Source: an uncultured Lachnospiraceae bacterium
GTDB taxonomy: Bacteria > Bacillota > Clostridia > Lachnospirales > Lachnospiraceae
Direction: 5' to 3'
NCBI GenBank assembly: GCA_910586025.1
Contig: CAJUIO010000143.1
Span: 1-7,477, forward strand
DNA length: 7,477 nucleotides
Of this stretch, positions 1 through 6,814 are shown one piece after another. Under the pieces are notes generated by a model. The model was not told the origin of the DNA and made no database searches. It was given only the letters and a program-made list of their open reading frames with translations. Within the stretch, counting starts at the first letter, position 1; each line of letters starts with the position of its first letter. The position numbers and the translations under genes are program-made.

Positions 1-84
1 CCTTTCTTTGTGCTAAACTGTTTACAGATACGAATAAAAGAATTATCACCTTCTCCCTTTACCATAACATCTGCAAGTTTCCAT

Positions 85-99
85 TCACAACATATCACA
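85..99 (+). promoter_or_regulatory. Candidate response-regulator binding site (direct repeat TCACA, 10 bp apart)
   Basis: TCACA occurs at 85-89 and again at 95-99, exactly one helical turn apart, just upstream of the extended -10 of the regulator gene. OmpR/PhoB-family regulators usually bind head-to-tail direct repeats about 10-11 bp apart, so this could be an autoregulatory site. The repeat is only 5 bp and could be chance in an AT-rich stretch, so the call is tentative. Confidence 0.2.
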
Positions 100-106
100 T
101 CCGGCA

Positions 107-115
107 TGTTATAAT
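107..115 (+). promoter_or_regulatory. Extended -10 promoter for the response regulator
   Basis: TGTTATAAT at 107-115 matches the extended -10 consensus TGnTATAAT exactly. The best -35 look-alike is TTCACA at 84-89, but its spacer of 20 bp is too long, so the extended -10 probably carries the promoter. Transcription would start near 122, giving a leader of about 45 nt before the first ATG at 167. Confidence 0.6.
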
Positions 116-166
116 GACAGATAAATACCTTGCAGAAAGGAAAAGATTGAATCACGAGGGAAAGGC

Positions 167-865
167 ATGGGTATGGATATGAGTAAACTTTTATTGCTGG
201 AAGATGATCCCGGCCTGATCGACGGCCTGAAATATTCCCTGGAACGGAACGGATTTGATGTCACAGTGGCCTCAAGTGTCCGGGAAGCCTCAGCATATCT
301 TCAGGAAAGAAACGATTATGCTCTGCTGCTTCTTGACGTGACCTTGCCCGATGGAACAGGCTTTGAGATCTGTGAGAGAGTAAGAAAGCAGAATAATCAG
401 ATTCCCATCATCTTTCTCACCGCATCGGACGAGGAGGTAAACATCATCAGAGGGCTGGATGGCGGCGGAGACGACTATATCACGAAGCCCTTCCGCCTGG
501 GAGAGCTCTGTTCCCGGATCCGGGCGTTACTGCGCCGCACCGGCAGGCCGGATCCGGAAAAAAGCAGCCTTCTCGAATATGGCGAGGTCTCCATTGATCT
601 TCTGGGCAGCCGGGCCTCCATAAACGGCAGACCCCTGGAGCTGACAAATGCGGAATACCGCCTGCTTTGTCTGCTGGTGCGCAGCGCAGGCCGCGTGGTC
701 ACGAGAGATTCCATTCTGAATGAGCTGTGGGACAACACCGGAGACTTCGTGGATAACAACACCCTGTCCGTGTATGTGCGGCGCCTCCGGGAAAAAACCG
801 AAGACGATCCCTCAAGGCCGGAGCATCTGATCACTGTCCGGGGCTTTGGATATCAGTGGAAATAA
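167..865 (+). CDS. OmpR/PhoB-family two-component response regulator
   Basis: This is a 232-residue cytoplasmic DNA-binding response regulator of normal length. Residues 6-120 form the receiver domain: acidic pocket E12/D13, phosphoacceptor D57 in LLLLDVTLPDG, switch T85 in FLTAS, and K107 in YITKPF. Residues 135-232 form a winged-helix effector domain, with the typical LTNAEYRLL segment, a recognition helix around NNTLSVYVRRLR, and the usual GFGYQW ending. GAGGG at 156-160 lies 6 nt before ATG 167; in-frame ATGs at 173 and 179 are alternative starts. A cognate histidine kinase gene would normally follow, but none does: the next gene is convergent and overlaps by 35 bp, so the regulator is an orphan within this view. 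Regulators of this type often sit beside and control FtsX-type ABC transporters, but its target cannot be read from the sequence. The family call is certain; the regulon is unknown. Confidence 0.95.
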   Translation: MGMDMSKLLLLEDDPGLIDGLKYSLERNGFDVTVASSVREASAYLQERNDYALLLLDVTLPDGTGFEICERVRKQNNQIPIIFLTASDEEVNIIRGLDGGGDDYITKPFRLGELCSRIRALLRRTGRPDPEKSSLLEYGEVSIDLLGSRASINGRPLELTNAEYRLLCLLVRSAGRVVTRDSILNELWDNTGDFVDNNTLSVYVRRLREKTEDDPSRPEHLITVRGFGYQWK

Positions 866-1506
866 GATTTCTCTCAAGCCACACTGCCACTCCGTCCTGA
901 TCATTGGATAAGGTGACATAATCCGCAGCCTCCTTCACATTCTGAACGGCGTTTGCGACGGCGACTCCGCTGCCGCAGACCCTGAGCATCTCCAGATCGT
1001 TTAAATCATCCCCAAAGGCCGCCACCTTGTCAAGCGGAATATTCAGCATTCCGGTCAGCTCCCGCAGCGCCCGTACCTTTCCCGCCTCCCTGGGCAGAAA
1101 TGCATACCGGTTTTCTCCCCGGTAGCTCTGCAGACGGCAGTTGTTTTTCTCTGCGACCGCCTCCGCAGTCTCACTGTCAGAAAGCTCTGCCACAATCTTA
1201 TTCGCCCTGCAGCTTAAGGGTTTCTGATAGTCATGGTACACAGCCTTGTGCAGCTTTTCAGACTCGGAGATATAAAGACTGTTCCAAAAGACCTTGCGCC
1301 CCGAAGCCACGGTGATTTCCGTCTCCGGATTTATTTCCAGAAGATCCTGTATGATCCGGTTGGTAATCCCCTCATCTAAACTGCAGCTGTAAACCCGCTC
1401 CCCATGACGATACACGCTTTGTATACCCGGAAACACTTCCGTCAGAATGAAGCAGCGTTCCGTCAAGATCTGTCAATATCATCTGTAACGATCTCTCCAT
1501 GCTCAT
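831..1506 (-). pseudogene. Cof-type HAD phosphatase, frameshifted and internally deleted
   Basis: Cof-type (subfamily IIB) HAD proteins are cytoplasmic phosphatases of about 260-280 residues acting on sugar phosphates and similar substrates. From ATG 1506, preceded by a perfect AGGAGG, the frame reads MSMERSLQMILTDLDGTLLH, giving motif I with D13 and D15, but stops at 1372-1374 after 44 residues. The rest of the gene is in another frame from about 1430 to the TGA at 831-833. It encodes the cap domain, a motif III lysine in AGKVRAL, and motif IV GDDLND at 996-1013, followed by a normal C-terminus. Motif I sits only about 20 residues before cap-like sequence (HGERVYSCSLDE), where about 80 are expected, so roughly 60 residues including motif II appear to be lost. 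A bare ORF call from ATG 1466 would give 211 residues without motif I. The ASGR in ITVASGRKVF resembles motif II, but alignment by eye places it in the cap. An active enzyme is unlikely. Confidence 0.8.
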
Positions 1507-1514
1507 GCTCAAAA

Positions 1515-1520
1515 CCTCCT
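1515..1520 (-). promoter_or_regulatory. Shine-Dalgarno AGGAGG fixing the original HAD start
   Basis: On the minus strand AGGAGG (plus positions 1515-1520) lies 8 nt before ATG 1506, an ideal spacing. This ATG leads straight into the HAD motif I DLDGT. It shows that the gene once began here and not at the later ATG at 1466, which lies in the other frame and has no comparable site. No convincing promoter is visible between this site and the terminator at 1592-1629. Confidence 0.75.
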
Positions 1521-1591
1521 GTGAGAACCGGTCTGTAAAAGCTTCAAGTCAGCTTCTCCCATTGCCCATGCTCCACCTCCGGCAGATTATC

Positions 1592-1629
1592 AAAAAACCG
1601 GAAAGTGGAATCCACATCTCCGGTTTTTT
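1592..1629 (-). terminator. Rho-independent terminator after the hemerythrin gene
   Basis: AAAAAACCGGA (1592-1602) is perfectly complementary to TCCGGTTTTTT (1619-1629), with a further inner stem GTGG/CCAC (1605-1608 with 1612-1615) closing a 3-nt loop. The structure ends in six T residues on either strand, so it could work in both directions. It starts 13 bp past the stop of the minus-strand hemerythrin gene and separates it from the HAD gene. Confidence 0.88.
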
Positions 1630-1641
1630 GAACAAAAACTC

Positions 1642-2991
1642 TTACTTACCCTTATTTGCAAAAAAGTCGTCAATAAATTTCTTAATCACGTCATCCGTCA
1701 TTGTTTTGAGAAGATATCCCTCCGGCTTGAGGGCCATTACGTTCTTTACGCTCTCTCTGTCGCCGCGCCCGGTGAGAAAGAAAACAGGAATGCTCGCAAT
1801 ATCCTTCTCCGACCTGATCATTTCCAGTGCCTGTCTTCCGTCACACACAGGCATTTCATAGTCCAGAAGAACCAGACCCGGACGATTTACCACAATCTTC
1901 TTGATCGCCGCTATACTGGAATCCGCCTCTATCACATCATAATCCGATTCCAGAAGCTTAACCATTCTGGTCCGCATAAAATCGGAATCGTCCACTACAA
2001 GGATCTTGGGCTTGCGCGCCGCCTGCTCCGCATTCTCCATGACCAGATATTCCCGGATGGTGTTCATGGCATTGTCATGATTGATCGCAGTCGCACCCTT
2101 GACCTGAGATGAATCGCCGGTTGACGCGCTGAATGCAAAATATCCTTCACCCGTATCAAACAGCAGGCTGTAATTCTGCGGTGTGCGCTCATATGACTTG
2201 GAAAGCTGCTCATAGGTGAGAAGCGATTCCTTTTCCAGCTCCCACAAGTCCAGCTTGGGGAAATACTCTCTGACCTTCTCCAAAAACTGACGCGTGATAT
2301 AGCGGTTGACGTTGAGCACCATGTCATCCACTCTGGTATATTTCTCGTTCAGAATTTCGCCTATAACCTTAAGAAGAAGTCTCTCCTCAAAGACAAGCGT
2401 GACCTCCCATTTTTCTCCCTTCTCTCCGCGGTAAAGAAACCGGTTGCTGACCATCTTTCCGAAGTCCTCTCCCGCATACTGGTCGCTGATTGCCTTCGCA
2501 TTCAGATGGAACAGCTCCTGAACAAGCCTTGTGATCATCATCTTCAGGGCGTTCTTCTCCTCCTCCTGCGGAATCATCTTCCACTTGGAGGTTCCTTTTC
2601 CCACAATCGCAAGATCCTCTGTTTTCGTATGGGCAACTACCCACCCGATACAGACACCCAAGAAATGCCGGATTGATTCCGTAGAATAAAAATTTCTCTC
2701 CAGCTCCGCTTCAAGAGCCGGCAGTGTCTTATGTCTGAAATCATCATGCAGACGCCTATGTATTTCAAAGTCGCTGTAGCGAGTGGAAAGCATATAAGCT
2801 TCCTCGTGTTCAAAATGCTCTACGGTGTGATTCTTCAGGTATTTCACTCCTTCACGGCAGGCCCACTCACTTTTTTCTTCGGTTTCACTGAGCTTAAGGA
2901 GCTTATTCATCCTTGAAAAAAGTAACCTGTGCTCCTTATCAATAAAATCCACGCCGATCTCGTAGCTATCGTCCCATTCGATATGGTTCAT
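1642..2991 (-). CDS. Hemerythrin - CheX-like - receiver fusion protein
   Basis: This 449-residue protein has no signal peptide or membrane segment, so it is cytoplasmic. Residues 1-133 are a bacteriohemerythrin domain with all seven expected di-iron ligands: H21, H59, E63, H78, H82, H121 and D126. Such domains bind O2 reversibly. Residues about 145-290 resemble the CheX/CheC phosphatase fold, which dephosphorylates CheY-type receivers; the usual D-xxx-E-xx-N active-site pattern is degenerate, reading D222, L226, N229. Residues 327-449 are a receiver with D334/D335, phosphoacceptor D377 in LVLLDYEMP, T407 and K429; the proline normally after this lysine is T430. There is no DNA-binding or enzymatic output domain. 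The start is fixed by AAGGAG at 2999-3004, 7 nt before ATG 2991. The gene is monocistronic, with its own promoter and terminator. Hemerythrin and receiver calls are firm; the CheX-like call is by fold pattern only. A role in oxygen-linked phosphorelay or chemotaxis control is inferred. Confidence 0.9.
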   Translation of the reverse strand: MNHIEWDDSYEIGVDFIDKEHRLLFSRMNKLLKLSETEEKSEWACREGVKYLKNHTVEHFEHEEAYMLSTRYSDFEIHRRLHDDFRHKTLPALEAELERNFYSTESIRHFLGVCIGWVVAHTKTEDLAIVGKGTSKWKMIPQEEEKNALKMMITRLVQELFHLNAKAISDQYAGEDFGKMVSNRFLYRGEKGEKWEVTLVFEERLLLKVIGEILNEKYTRVDDMVLNVNRYITRQFLEKVREYFPKLDLWELEKESLLTYEQLSKSYERTPQNYSLLFDTGEGYFAFSASTGDSSQVKGATAINHDNAMNTIREYLVMENAEQAARKPKILVVDDSDFMRTRMVKLLESDYDVIEADSSIAAIKKIVVNRPGLVLLDYEMPVCDGRQALEMIRSEKDIASIPVFFLTGRGDRESVKNVMALKPEGYLLKTMTDDVIKKFIDDFFANKGK

Positions 2992-3040
2992 GTCACTTCT
3001 CCTTTTCCGTAATATAATTCAGCAATTCGCTCTGCCAAAT

Positions 3041-3049
3041 ATTATAGCA
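3041..3049 (-). promoter_or_regulatory. Extended -10 promoter for the hemerythrin gene
   Basis: On the minus strand TGCTATAAT (plus positions 3041-3049) matches TGnTATAAT exactly. No good -35 lies at 16-18 bp; the nearest, TTGTGG at 3071-3076, is 24 bp away across an A5G6 run. Transcription would start near 3034, giving a leader of about 43 nt before ATG 2991. Confidence 0.6.
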
Positions 3050-3204
3050 CGGTCCCCCCTTTTTGCCTATCCACAACTTTCCCTTATTTTAATATTCTAA
3101 TCACTTATTCCTTTCCAAACATTCATGCTCCGCTTTGCGTCCTCCACCATAGAAGGAAGTCAGTCGCTTCGTGCATCCGCACTCCCGCAGCTGCCGCAGT
3201 AATA

Positions 3205-6200
3205 TTATTCTATGGACTTGAGAGACTCCGCCATATTTATCTTTTCCAGCTTAAAATACATGACTCCGTTTACCAGCATGGCAAAGACAAAGGTGAGCAG
3301 CAGACTCCATACATAGCTGGCCGGCGCAATTGTCGTCTTAAAAGAAATCATATCGATATTAATGTTGTACATGACAAACCAGTGCAGCCATTTACCGAGC
3401 CCCAGCCCGACCACGGCTCCCATTGCCGTCAAAACCAGATTTTCACGAAACACGTAATCCGCCGTCTCTCTGGCATAAAAACCCAGGACCTTGATAGTTG
3501 CGATTTCCCGGATCCGTTCCGTGATATTAATATTCGTAAGATTGTAGAGCACAATAAAAGCCAGACTTCCCGCACAGGCGATAATCAAAAAGACGATATA
3601 ATCCATGCTCTCCATCATAGTAGCAATCCGCCCCCGCATATCCTCTGTAACGGAAACCGCAAGGACATTGTCCATATCGGAGATGAGAGCCGCAGTCTCA
3701 TGGACATCCGCACCCTCGGCCACCACCGCATAGGCGCTCTTGTATTCCGGTTCCACACCCATCTGGTCCACATAGGTCTCCCTGCTGATATAAACATAAT
3801 TATATACAAAGTTCTCGCACAGAGCCGTCACGGTCACGGAAAACTCATTCCTGTCATTATCCAGAAGCAGCACCCTATCTCCCACCTTAATCCCCATATT
3901 TTCAGCTGTTTTCTCAGCCAGCACGGCCTCCCCCGGTCCAGGGTAAGGGATCTGCTCCCCCGATGCCGTATGCAGGTCCAAAAAGCCGCCGATCTCATCA
4001 GCATTTTCCGGAATCTCCATATAAATGGATTTCATTCTGCCCCCAAAGCTCAGATCCACGCTCTCCTCATACCCGTAAGCCGTCCGGTCCAGCAGCTCCT
4101 GCGTCCGCCGATACAGCTCCTCCTTATCCTCTTCCTGCACCGGATCCGAAAAAGTAATGCCGATATCGTAAGTCTGAATCTCGTCATACTGCATATCCGC
4201 CACATTCGTGACAGAATCCTTCACTCCATAGCCGGTGAGGAGCAGTGCCGTACAGCCGCTGATTCCGAGAATCATCATGAAAAACCTTTTCTTGTACCTC
4301 ACAATATTTCTGATGGAAACCTTGTGCAGGAACTTCAGCCTTCCCCAGATGAAAGGAATCCTTTCCAGGAAAATCCGTTTCCCGCTCTTTGGCGCTTTGG
4401 GGCGGATCAGCCCCGCCGGCACACCGAGCAGCTCATGACGGCAGGAAAAATATGCCGCACCCATGGAGCACGCAAGCGCGGCCGCCAGGGAGAGCAGCGC
4501 AAGCCAGATATCAAAAAGATACTGGATCTCACCCATGCTGTACATGATGCCGTATCCCATCCAGATTACCCTGGGGAACAGCCAGGTGCCAACAGCGCAG
4601 CCGGCCGCGGCTCCCACTGCGGCAGCCGATCCGGCATAAAACAGATATTTCCCCATAATGGCCTGATTGCCATAGCCCAGCGCCTTCATCACGCCGATCT
4701 GAGTTCTCTGCTCCTCCACCATACGGTTCATGGTGGTCATGCAGATCAAAGCCGCTACCAGGAAGAAGAACACCGGAAATACATTGGCAATAGCCGCCAC
4801 AATATTGGAATCACTCTCATAGCAGGCGTATCCGATATTAGTATCCCTTGTAAGCACATAGTCGTCCGGCTCCTCGATATCGGCAAGCTCAATCCTGGCA
4901 TCGTCAATCTTTGTCTGTGCGTCCGCCACCTCCTGCTCAAATTCGGCCCTGGCATCCTCATATTCCTGCCTTGCATCCGCAAGCTCGATCCTGCCTTCCT
5001 CCAGATCAGCCTTTCCCTCGGCAAGCTCCTCCTCGGCATCCTCCAGATCCCTTCTGGCCCTGGCCAGCTGCTCTCTTCCGTCGGCAAGCCTGGCCCTGCC
5101 CTCTTCCAGCTCCTCCTTTGCCTCGGCAAGCTGCTTCTTCCCGTCCTCAAGCTCGTTTCTGGCCTCTGCCACCTGTTCTTTGGCTGACATGAGCTCAGTC
5201 TCCGCCGAGGAGAGCATCTGCTCGTTGCTGTCAATCTGGCTCTTTGCCTCGGCAATCTGTTTCTTTCCGTCCTCAAGCTCTTCTTTTCCCGCCGCAATCT
5301 GCTCAAGGCCTCCCCTGATCTGGACAAGGCCTGCCTGCAGCTGCTCCATTCCCGCAAGAAGCTCTCCCTTCATATAGGCAAGCTGTTCCAGCGCTCCCGC
5401 AAGCGCTCCACGTTTTTCTCCATATTCCGCTTCCAGTGCGGCCTTAGTCTCCTCGTCCGGAGCCTGGGATATGGCCAGGGAGTACGCCTGATCCAGCTGG
5501 TCCAGCTGGCCGTTCAGACTTGCTTCCTGCTCCTCCAGGGCCGCCTGCTGGCCCGGAAGCGCTTCCAGCTGCGCACTGAGCTGCGCCTCCTTCTGTATCA
5601 GTTCCTCTTCCTGTGCAAGCACCAGATCTTCCTGCTCGTACAGCAGGGCTTCCTTTGCCTGCAATTCTTCCTTTGCCTGCTCCAGCTGATATCTGGCTCC
5701 CCCGATCTCCTGCTCGCCCGCAAAAATTTCCCACTCGTGCAGGCTGACCTCCTTTTCCGCATCCGCAAGCTCCGGCTCCTTGTCCGCAATCTCCCTCTCG
5801 CCGTCGGCTATCTTGCGTTCTCCGTCCTCTATCTCTCTCTCGTGGTCCGCAATCTCCTTCCTTCCGTCGGCTATCTTTTTTTCGGCATCCGCAATCTCCT
5901 TCTCGCCGTCTGTCAGCTCCTGCTCGCCGTCCTCTATCTTCTGCCTGGCATCATCCAGCTCCCTCCCGGCCTCCGCCTCCTTGTCATCCAGCTCCTGCTG
6001 CGCATCATCTATCTTTTCCTGCGCCTCGGCAGTGAGCCTTACATATCTCTCCATGGAAAGCTCATGAGCCTTATCCTCCATCTTCTCCTGCAGCCCGTCG
6101 ATATAATCCTGGTATTCATCTGTATATACCTTGTATTTCAGCTTAGTCGTCGCATAAATCTCCGTCAGATAGTCGCAGGAGAAGGCATCCTTTGGTACAT

Positions 6201-6789
6201 AAAGAAAGGCAGTGATCTTCCCCTCCCCGATGGAAGTGGTTCCCCGCTCAAAATTAATGTAATAGGGGGAGCGCACAATGCCCACAGCCGTAAAGGTCCG
6301 GCTCTCAAACATTTCCAGTGTATCCTCGTCATTGTTGTCCGTCACCGTAATCCTGCTTCCGATAGCCTCCTCCCCGTACAGGGCGGCATCCAGCACGCAC
6401 TCATCCGCCTGCTGCGGCAGTCTTCCCGCAGTTACCACCACCCGGTTAATCCTCTCCGGCACGGTATGGATCTTGTAGACAGCCTCGCTTCCCTCCCCGA
6501 AGTCACACAATGCGTCCACCGAGACCGCACCCTCTGCGCCCTCTATCTCACCAAAGCCGGCCAGCTCCTCCACATCCTCCGCGTCAAAGCCTATGGTGGA
6601 CAACAGTCTGAAGTCAAAAAAATCCTGTTCCTCCAGATAATCGTTTTCCGTCACGATCATTGCCGGTGTAGTTACCTTTAATCCGGTAAAGAGTGCGACT
6701 CCCAGCATCACGATTGCCAGAATCGCCATATAACGCCCGAGACTTCCCCTGATCTCCCTGATTGTTGTCTTGAACATTCCGCTTCTCAT
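3205..6789 (-). CDS. FtsX/MacB-family ABC permease with giant extracytoplasmic coiled coil
   Basis: This is the membrane subunit of a type VII ABC system, 1194 residues from ATG 6789, well above the 400-850 usual for FtsX-family permeases. TM1 is at 20-38. A first outer domain (about 40-245) leads into roughly 385 residues of heptad coiled coil (253-639) built from units such as EIADGER and ELEDGKK. TM2-4 lie at about 670-690, 717-738 and 761-783, with the FtsX signature EEQRTQIGVMKALGY. TM5 (837-857) opens the second half; a second outer domain follows, then TM6-8 at 1064-1084, 1117-1139 and 1159-1180, with ERIREIATIKVLGFY. That makes two FtsX modules in one chain, so it probably acts without a partner permease. 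GGGAG at 6798-6802 is 8 nt from ATG 6789; a longer frame from 6852 would overlap the ATPase gene and lacks such a site. The ATPase gene ends 25 bp upstream. Substrate or partner is unknown. Confidence 0.9.
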   Translation of the reverse strand: MRSGMFKTTIREIRGSLGRYMAILAIVMLGVALFTGLKVTTPAMIVTENDYLEEQDFFDFRLLSTIGFDAEDVEELAGFGEIEGAEGAVSVDALCDFGEGSEAVYKIHTVPERINRVVVTAGRLPQQADECVLDAALYGEEAIGSRITVTDNNDEDTLEMFESRTFTAVGIVRSPYYINFERGTTSIGEGKITAFLYVPKDAFSCDYLTEIYATTKLKYKVYTDEYQDYIDGLQEKMEDKAHELSMERYVRLTAEAQEKIDDAQQELDDKEAEAGRELDDARQKIEDGEQELTDGEKEIADAEKKIADGRKEIADHEREIEDGERKIADGEREIADKEPELADAEKEVSLHEWEIFAGEQEIGGARYQLEQAKEELQAKEALLYEQEDLVLAQEEELIQKEAQLSAQLEALPGQQAALEEQEASLNGQLDQLDQAYSLAISQAPDEETKAALEAEYGEKRGALAGALEQLAYMKGELLAGMEQLQAGLVQIRGGLEQIAAGKEELEDGKKQIAEAKSQIDSNEQMLSSAETELMSAKEQVAEARNELEDGKKQLAEAKEELEEGRARLADGREQLARARRDLEDAEEELAEGKADLEEGRIELADARQEYEDARAEFEQEVADAQTKIDDARIELADIEEPDDYVLTRDTNIGYACYESDSNIVAAIANVFPVFFFLVAALICMTTMNRMVEEQRTQIGVMKALGYGNQAIMGKYLFYAGSAAAVGAAAGCAVGTWLFPRVIWMGYGIMYSMGEIQYLFDIWLALLSLAAALACSMGAAYFSCRHELLGVPAGLIRPKAPKSGKRIFLERIPFIWGRLKFLHKVSIRNIVRYKKRFFMMILGISGCTALLLTGYGVKDSVTNVADMQYDEIQTYDIGITFSDPVQEEDKEELYRRTQELLDRTAYGYEESVDLSFGGRMKSIYMEIPENADEIGGFLDLHTASGEQIPYPGPGEAVLAEKTAENMGIKVGDRVLLLDNDRNEFSVTVTALCENFVYNYVYISRETYVDQMGVEPEYKSAYAVVAEGADVHETAALISDMDNVLAVSVTEDMRGRIATMMESMDYIVFLIIACAGSLAFIVLYNLTNINITERIREIATIKVLGFYARETADYVFRENLVLTAMGAVVGLGLGKWLHWFVMYNINIDMISFKTTIAPASYVWSLLLTFVFAMLVNGVMYFKLEKINMAESLKSIE
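4870..6035 (-). repeat. Degenerate 21-bp tandem repeats encoding coiled-coil heptads
   Basis: The coding sequence for the permease coiled coil repeats with a 21-bp period, one heptad per unit. Longer near-copies are visible. CCGTCGGCTATCTT occurs at 5801-5814 and 5864-5877, and GTCCGCAATCTCC at 5782-5794 and 5845-5857; both pairs are 63 bp apart (3 x 21). A 38-bp block at 5117-5154 recurs almost unchanged at 5243-5280, 126 bp away (6 x 21). The central part, about 5350-5720, is more diverged. This points to growth of the domain by internal duplication. Confidence 0.75.
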
Positions 6790-6797
6790 TCCCATGA

Positions 6798-6802
6798 CTC
6801 CC
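6798..6802 (-). promoter_or_regulatory. Ribosome binding site deciding the permease start
   Basis: GGGAG on the minus strand lies just after the ATPase stop codon (6815-6817). It is 8 nt before ATG 6789 but only 2 nt before ATG 6795, so 6789 is the better start; ATG 6777 (MFKTTIREI) is a further alternative. Confidence 0.5.
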
Positions 6803-6814
6803 GCAAAAAGTATT

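Noticed and set aside
1549..1569. A 6-codon minus-strand frame (MGNGRS) with GGAGG at 1576-1580, upstream of the HAD pseudogene
   Set aside because: The site spacing is good, but the peptide is too short to support as a leader peptide without conservation or an associated attenuator.
3054..3064. A5G6 homopolymer run on the minus strand just upstream of the hemerythrin -10, as a phase-variation switch
   Set aside because: Tracts of five and six are short for slippage switching, and there is no good -35 whose spacing the run would tune.
3125..3202. A 25-codon plus-strand frame (MLRFASSTIEGSQ...) in the gap after the permease gene
   Set aside because: It has no Shine-Dalgarno and no known match. 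The gap might hold a dispersed intergenic repeat, but with one copy in the window this cannot be shown.
3125..3204. A terminator for the ABC operon
   Set aside because: Only short stems (GTGC/GCAC, GCAGCTGC) are visible and none is followed by a T run on the minus strand.
3382..5187. A 601-codon open frame on the plus strand, antisense to the permease gene
   Set aside because: It is histidine- and proline-rich with no recognisable domain, has no ribosome binding site, and lies wholly inside a strongly supported gene on the other strand. The heptad codon bias lowers antisense stop codons over its 3' part.
5737..6681. A 314-codon plus-strand frame with a repeated leucine-rich, membrane-like pattern
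   Set aside because: The repeats are the complement of the permease heptad codons, where antisense Glu/Asp/Lys codons give Leu/Val/Phe. There is no independent start signal or family match.
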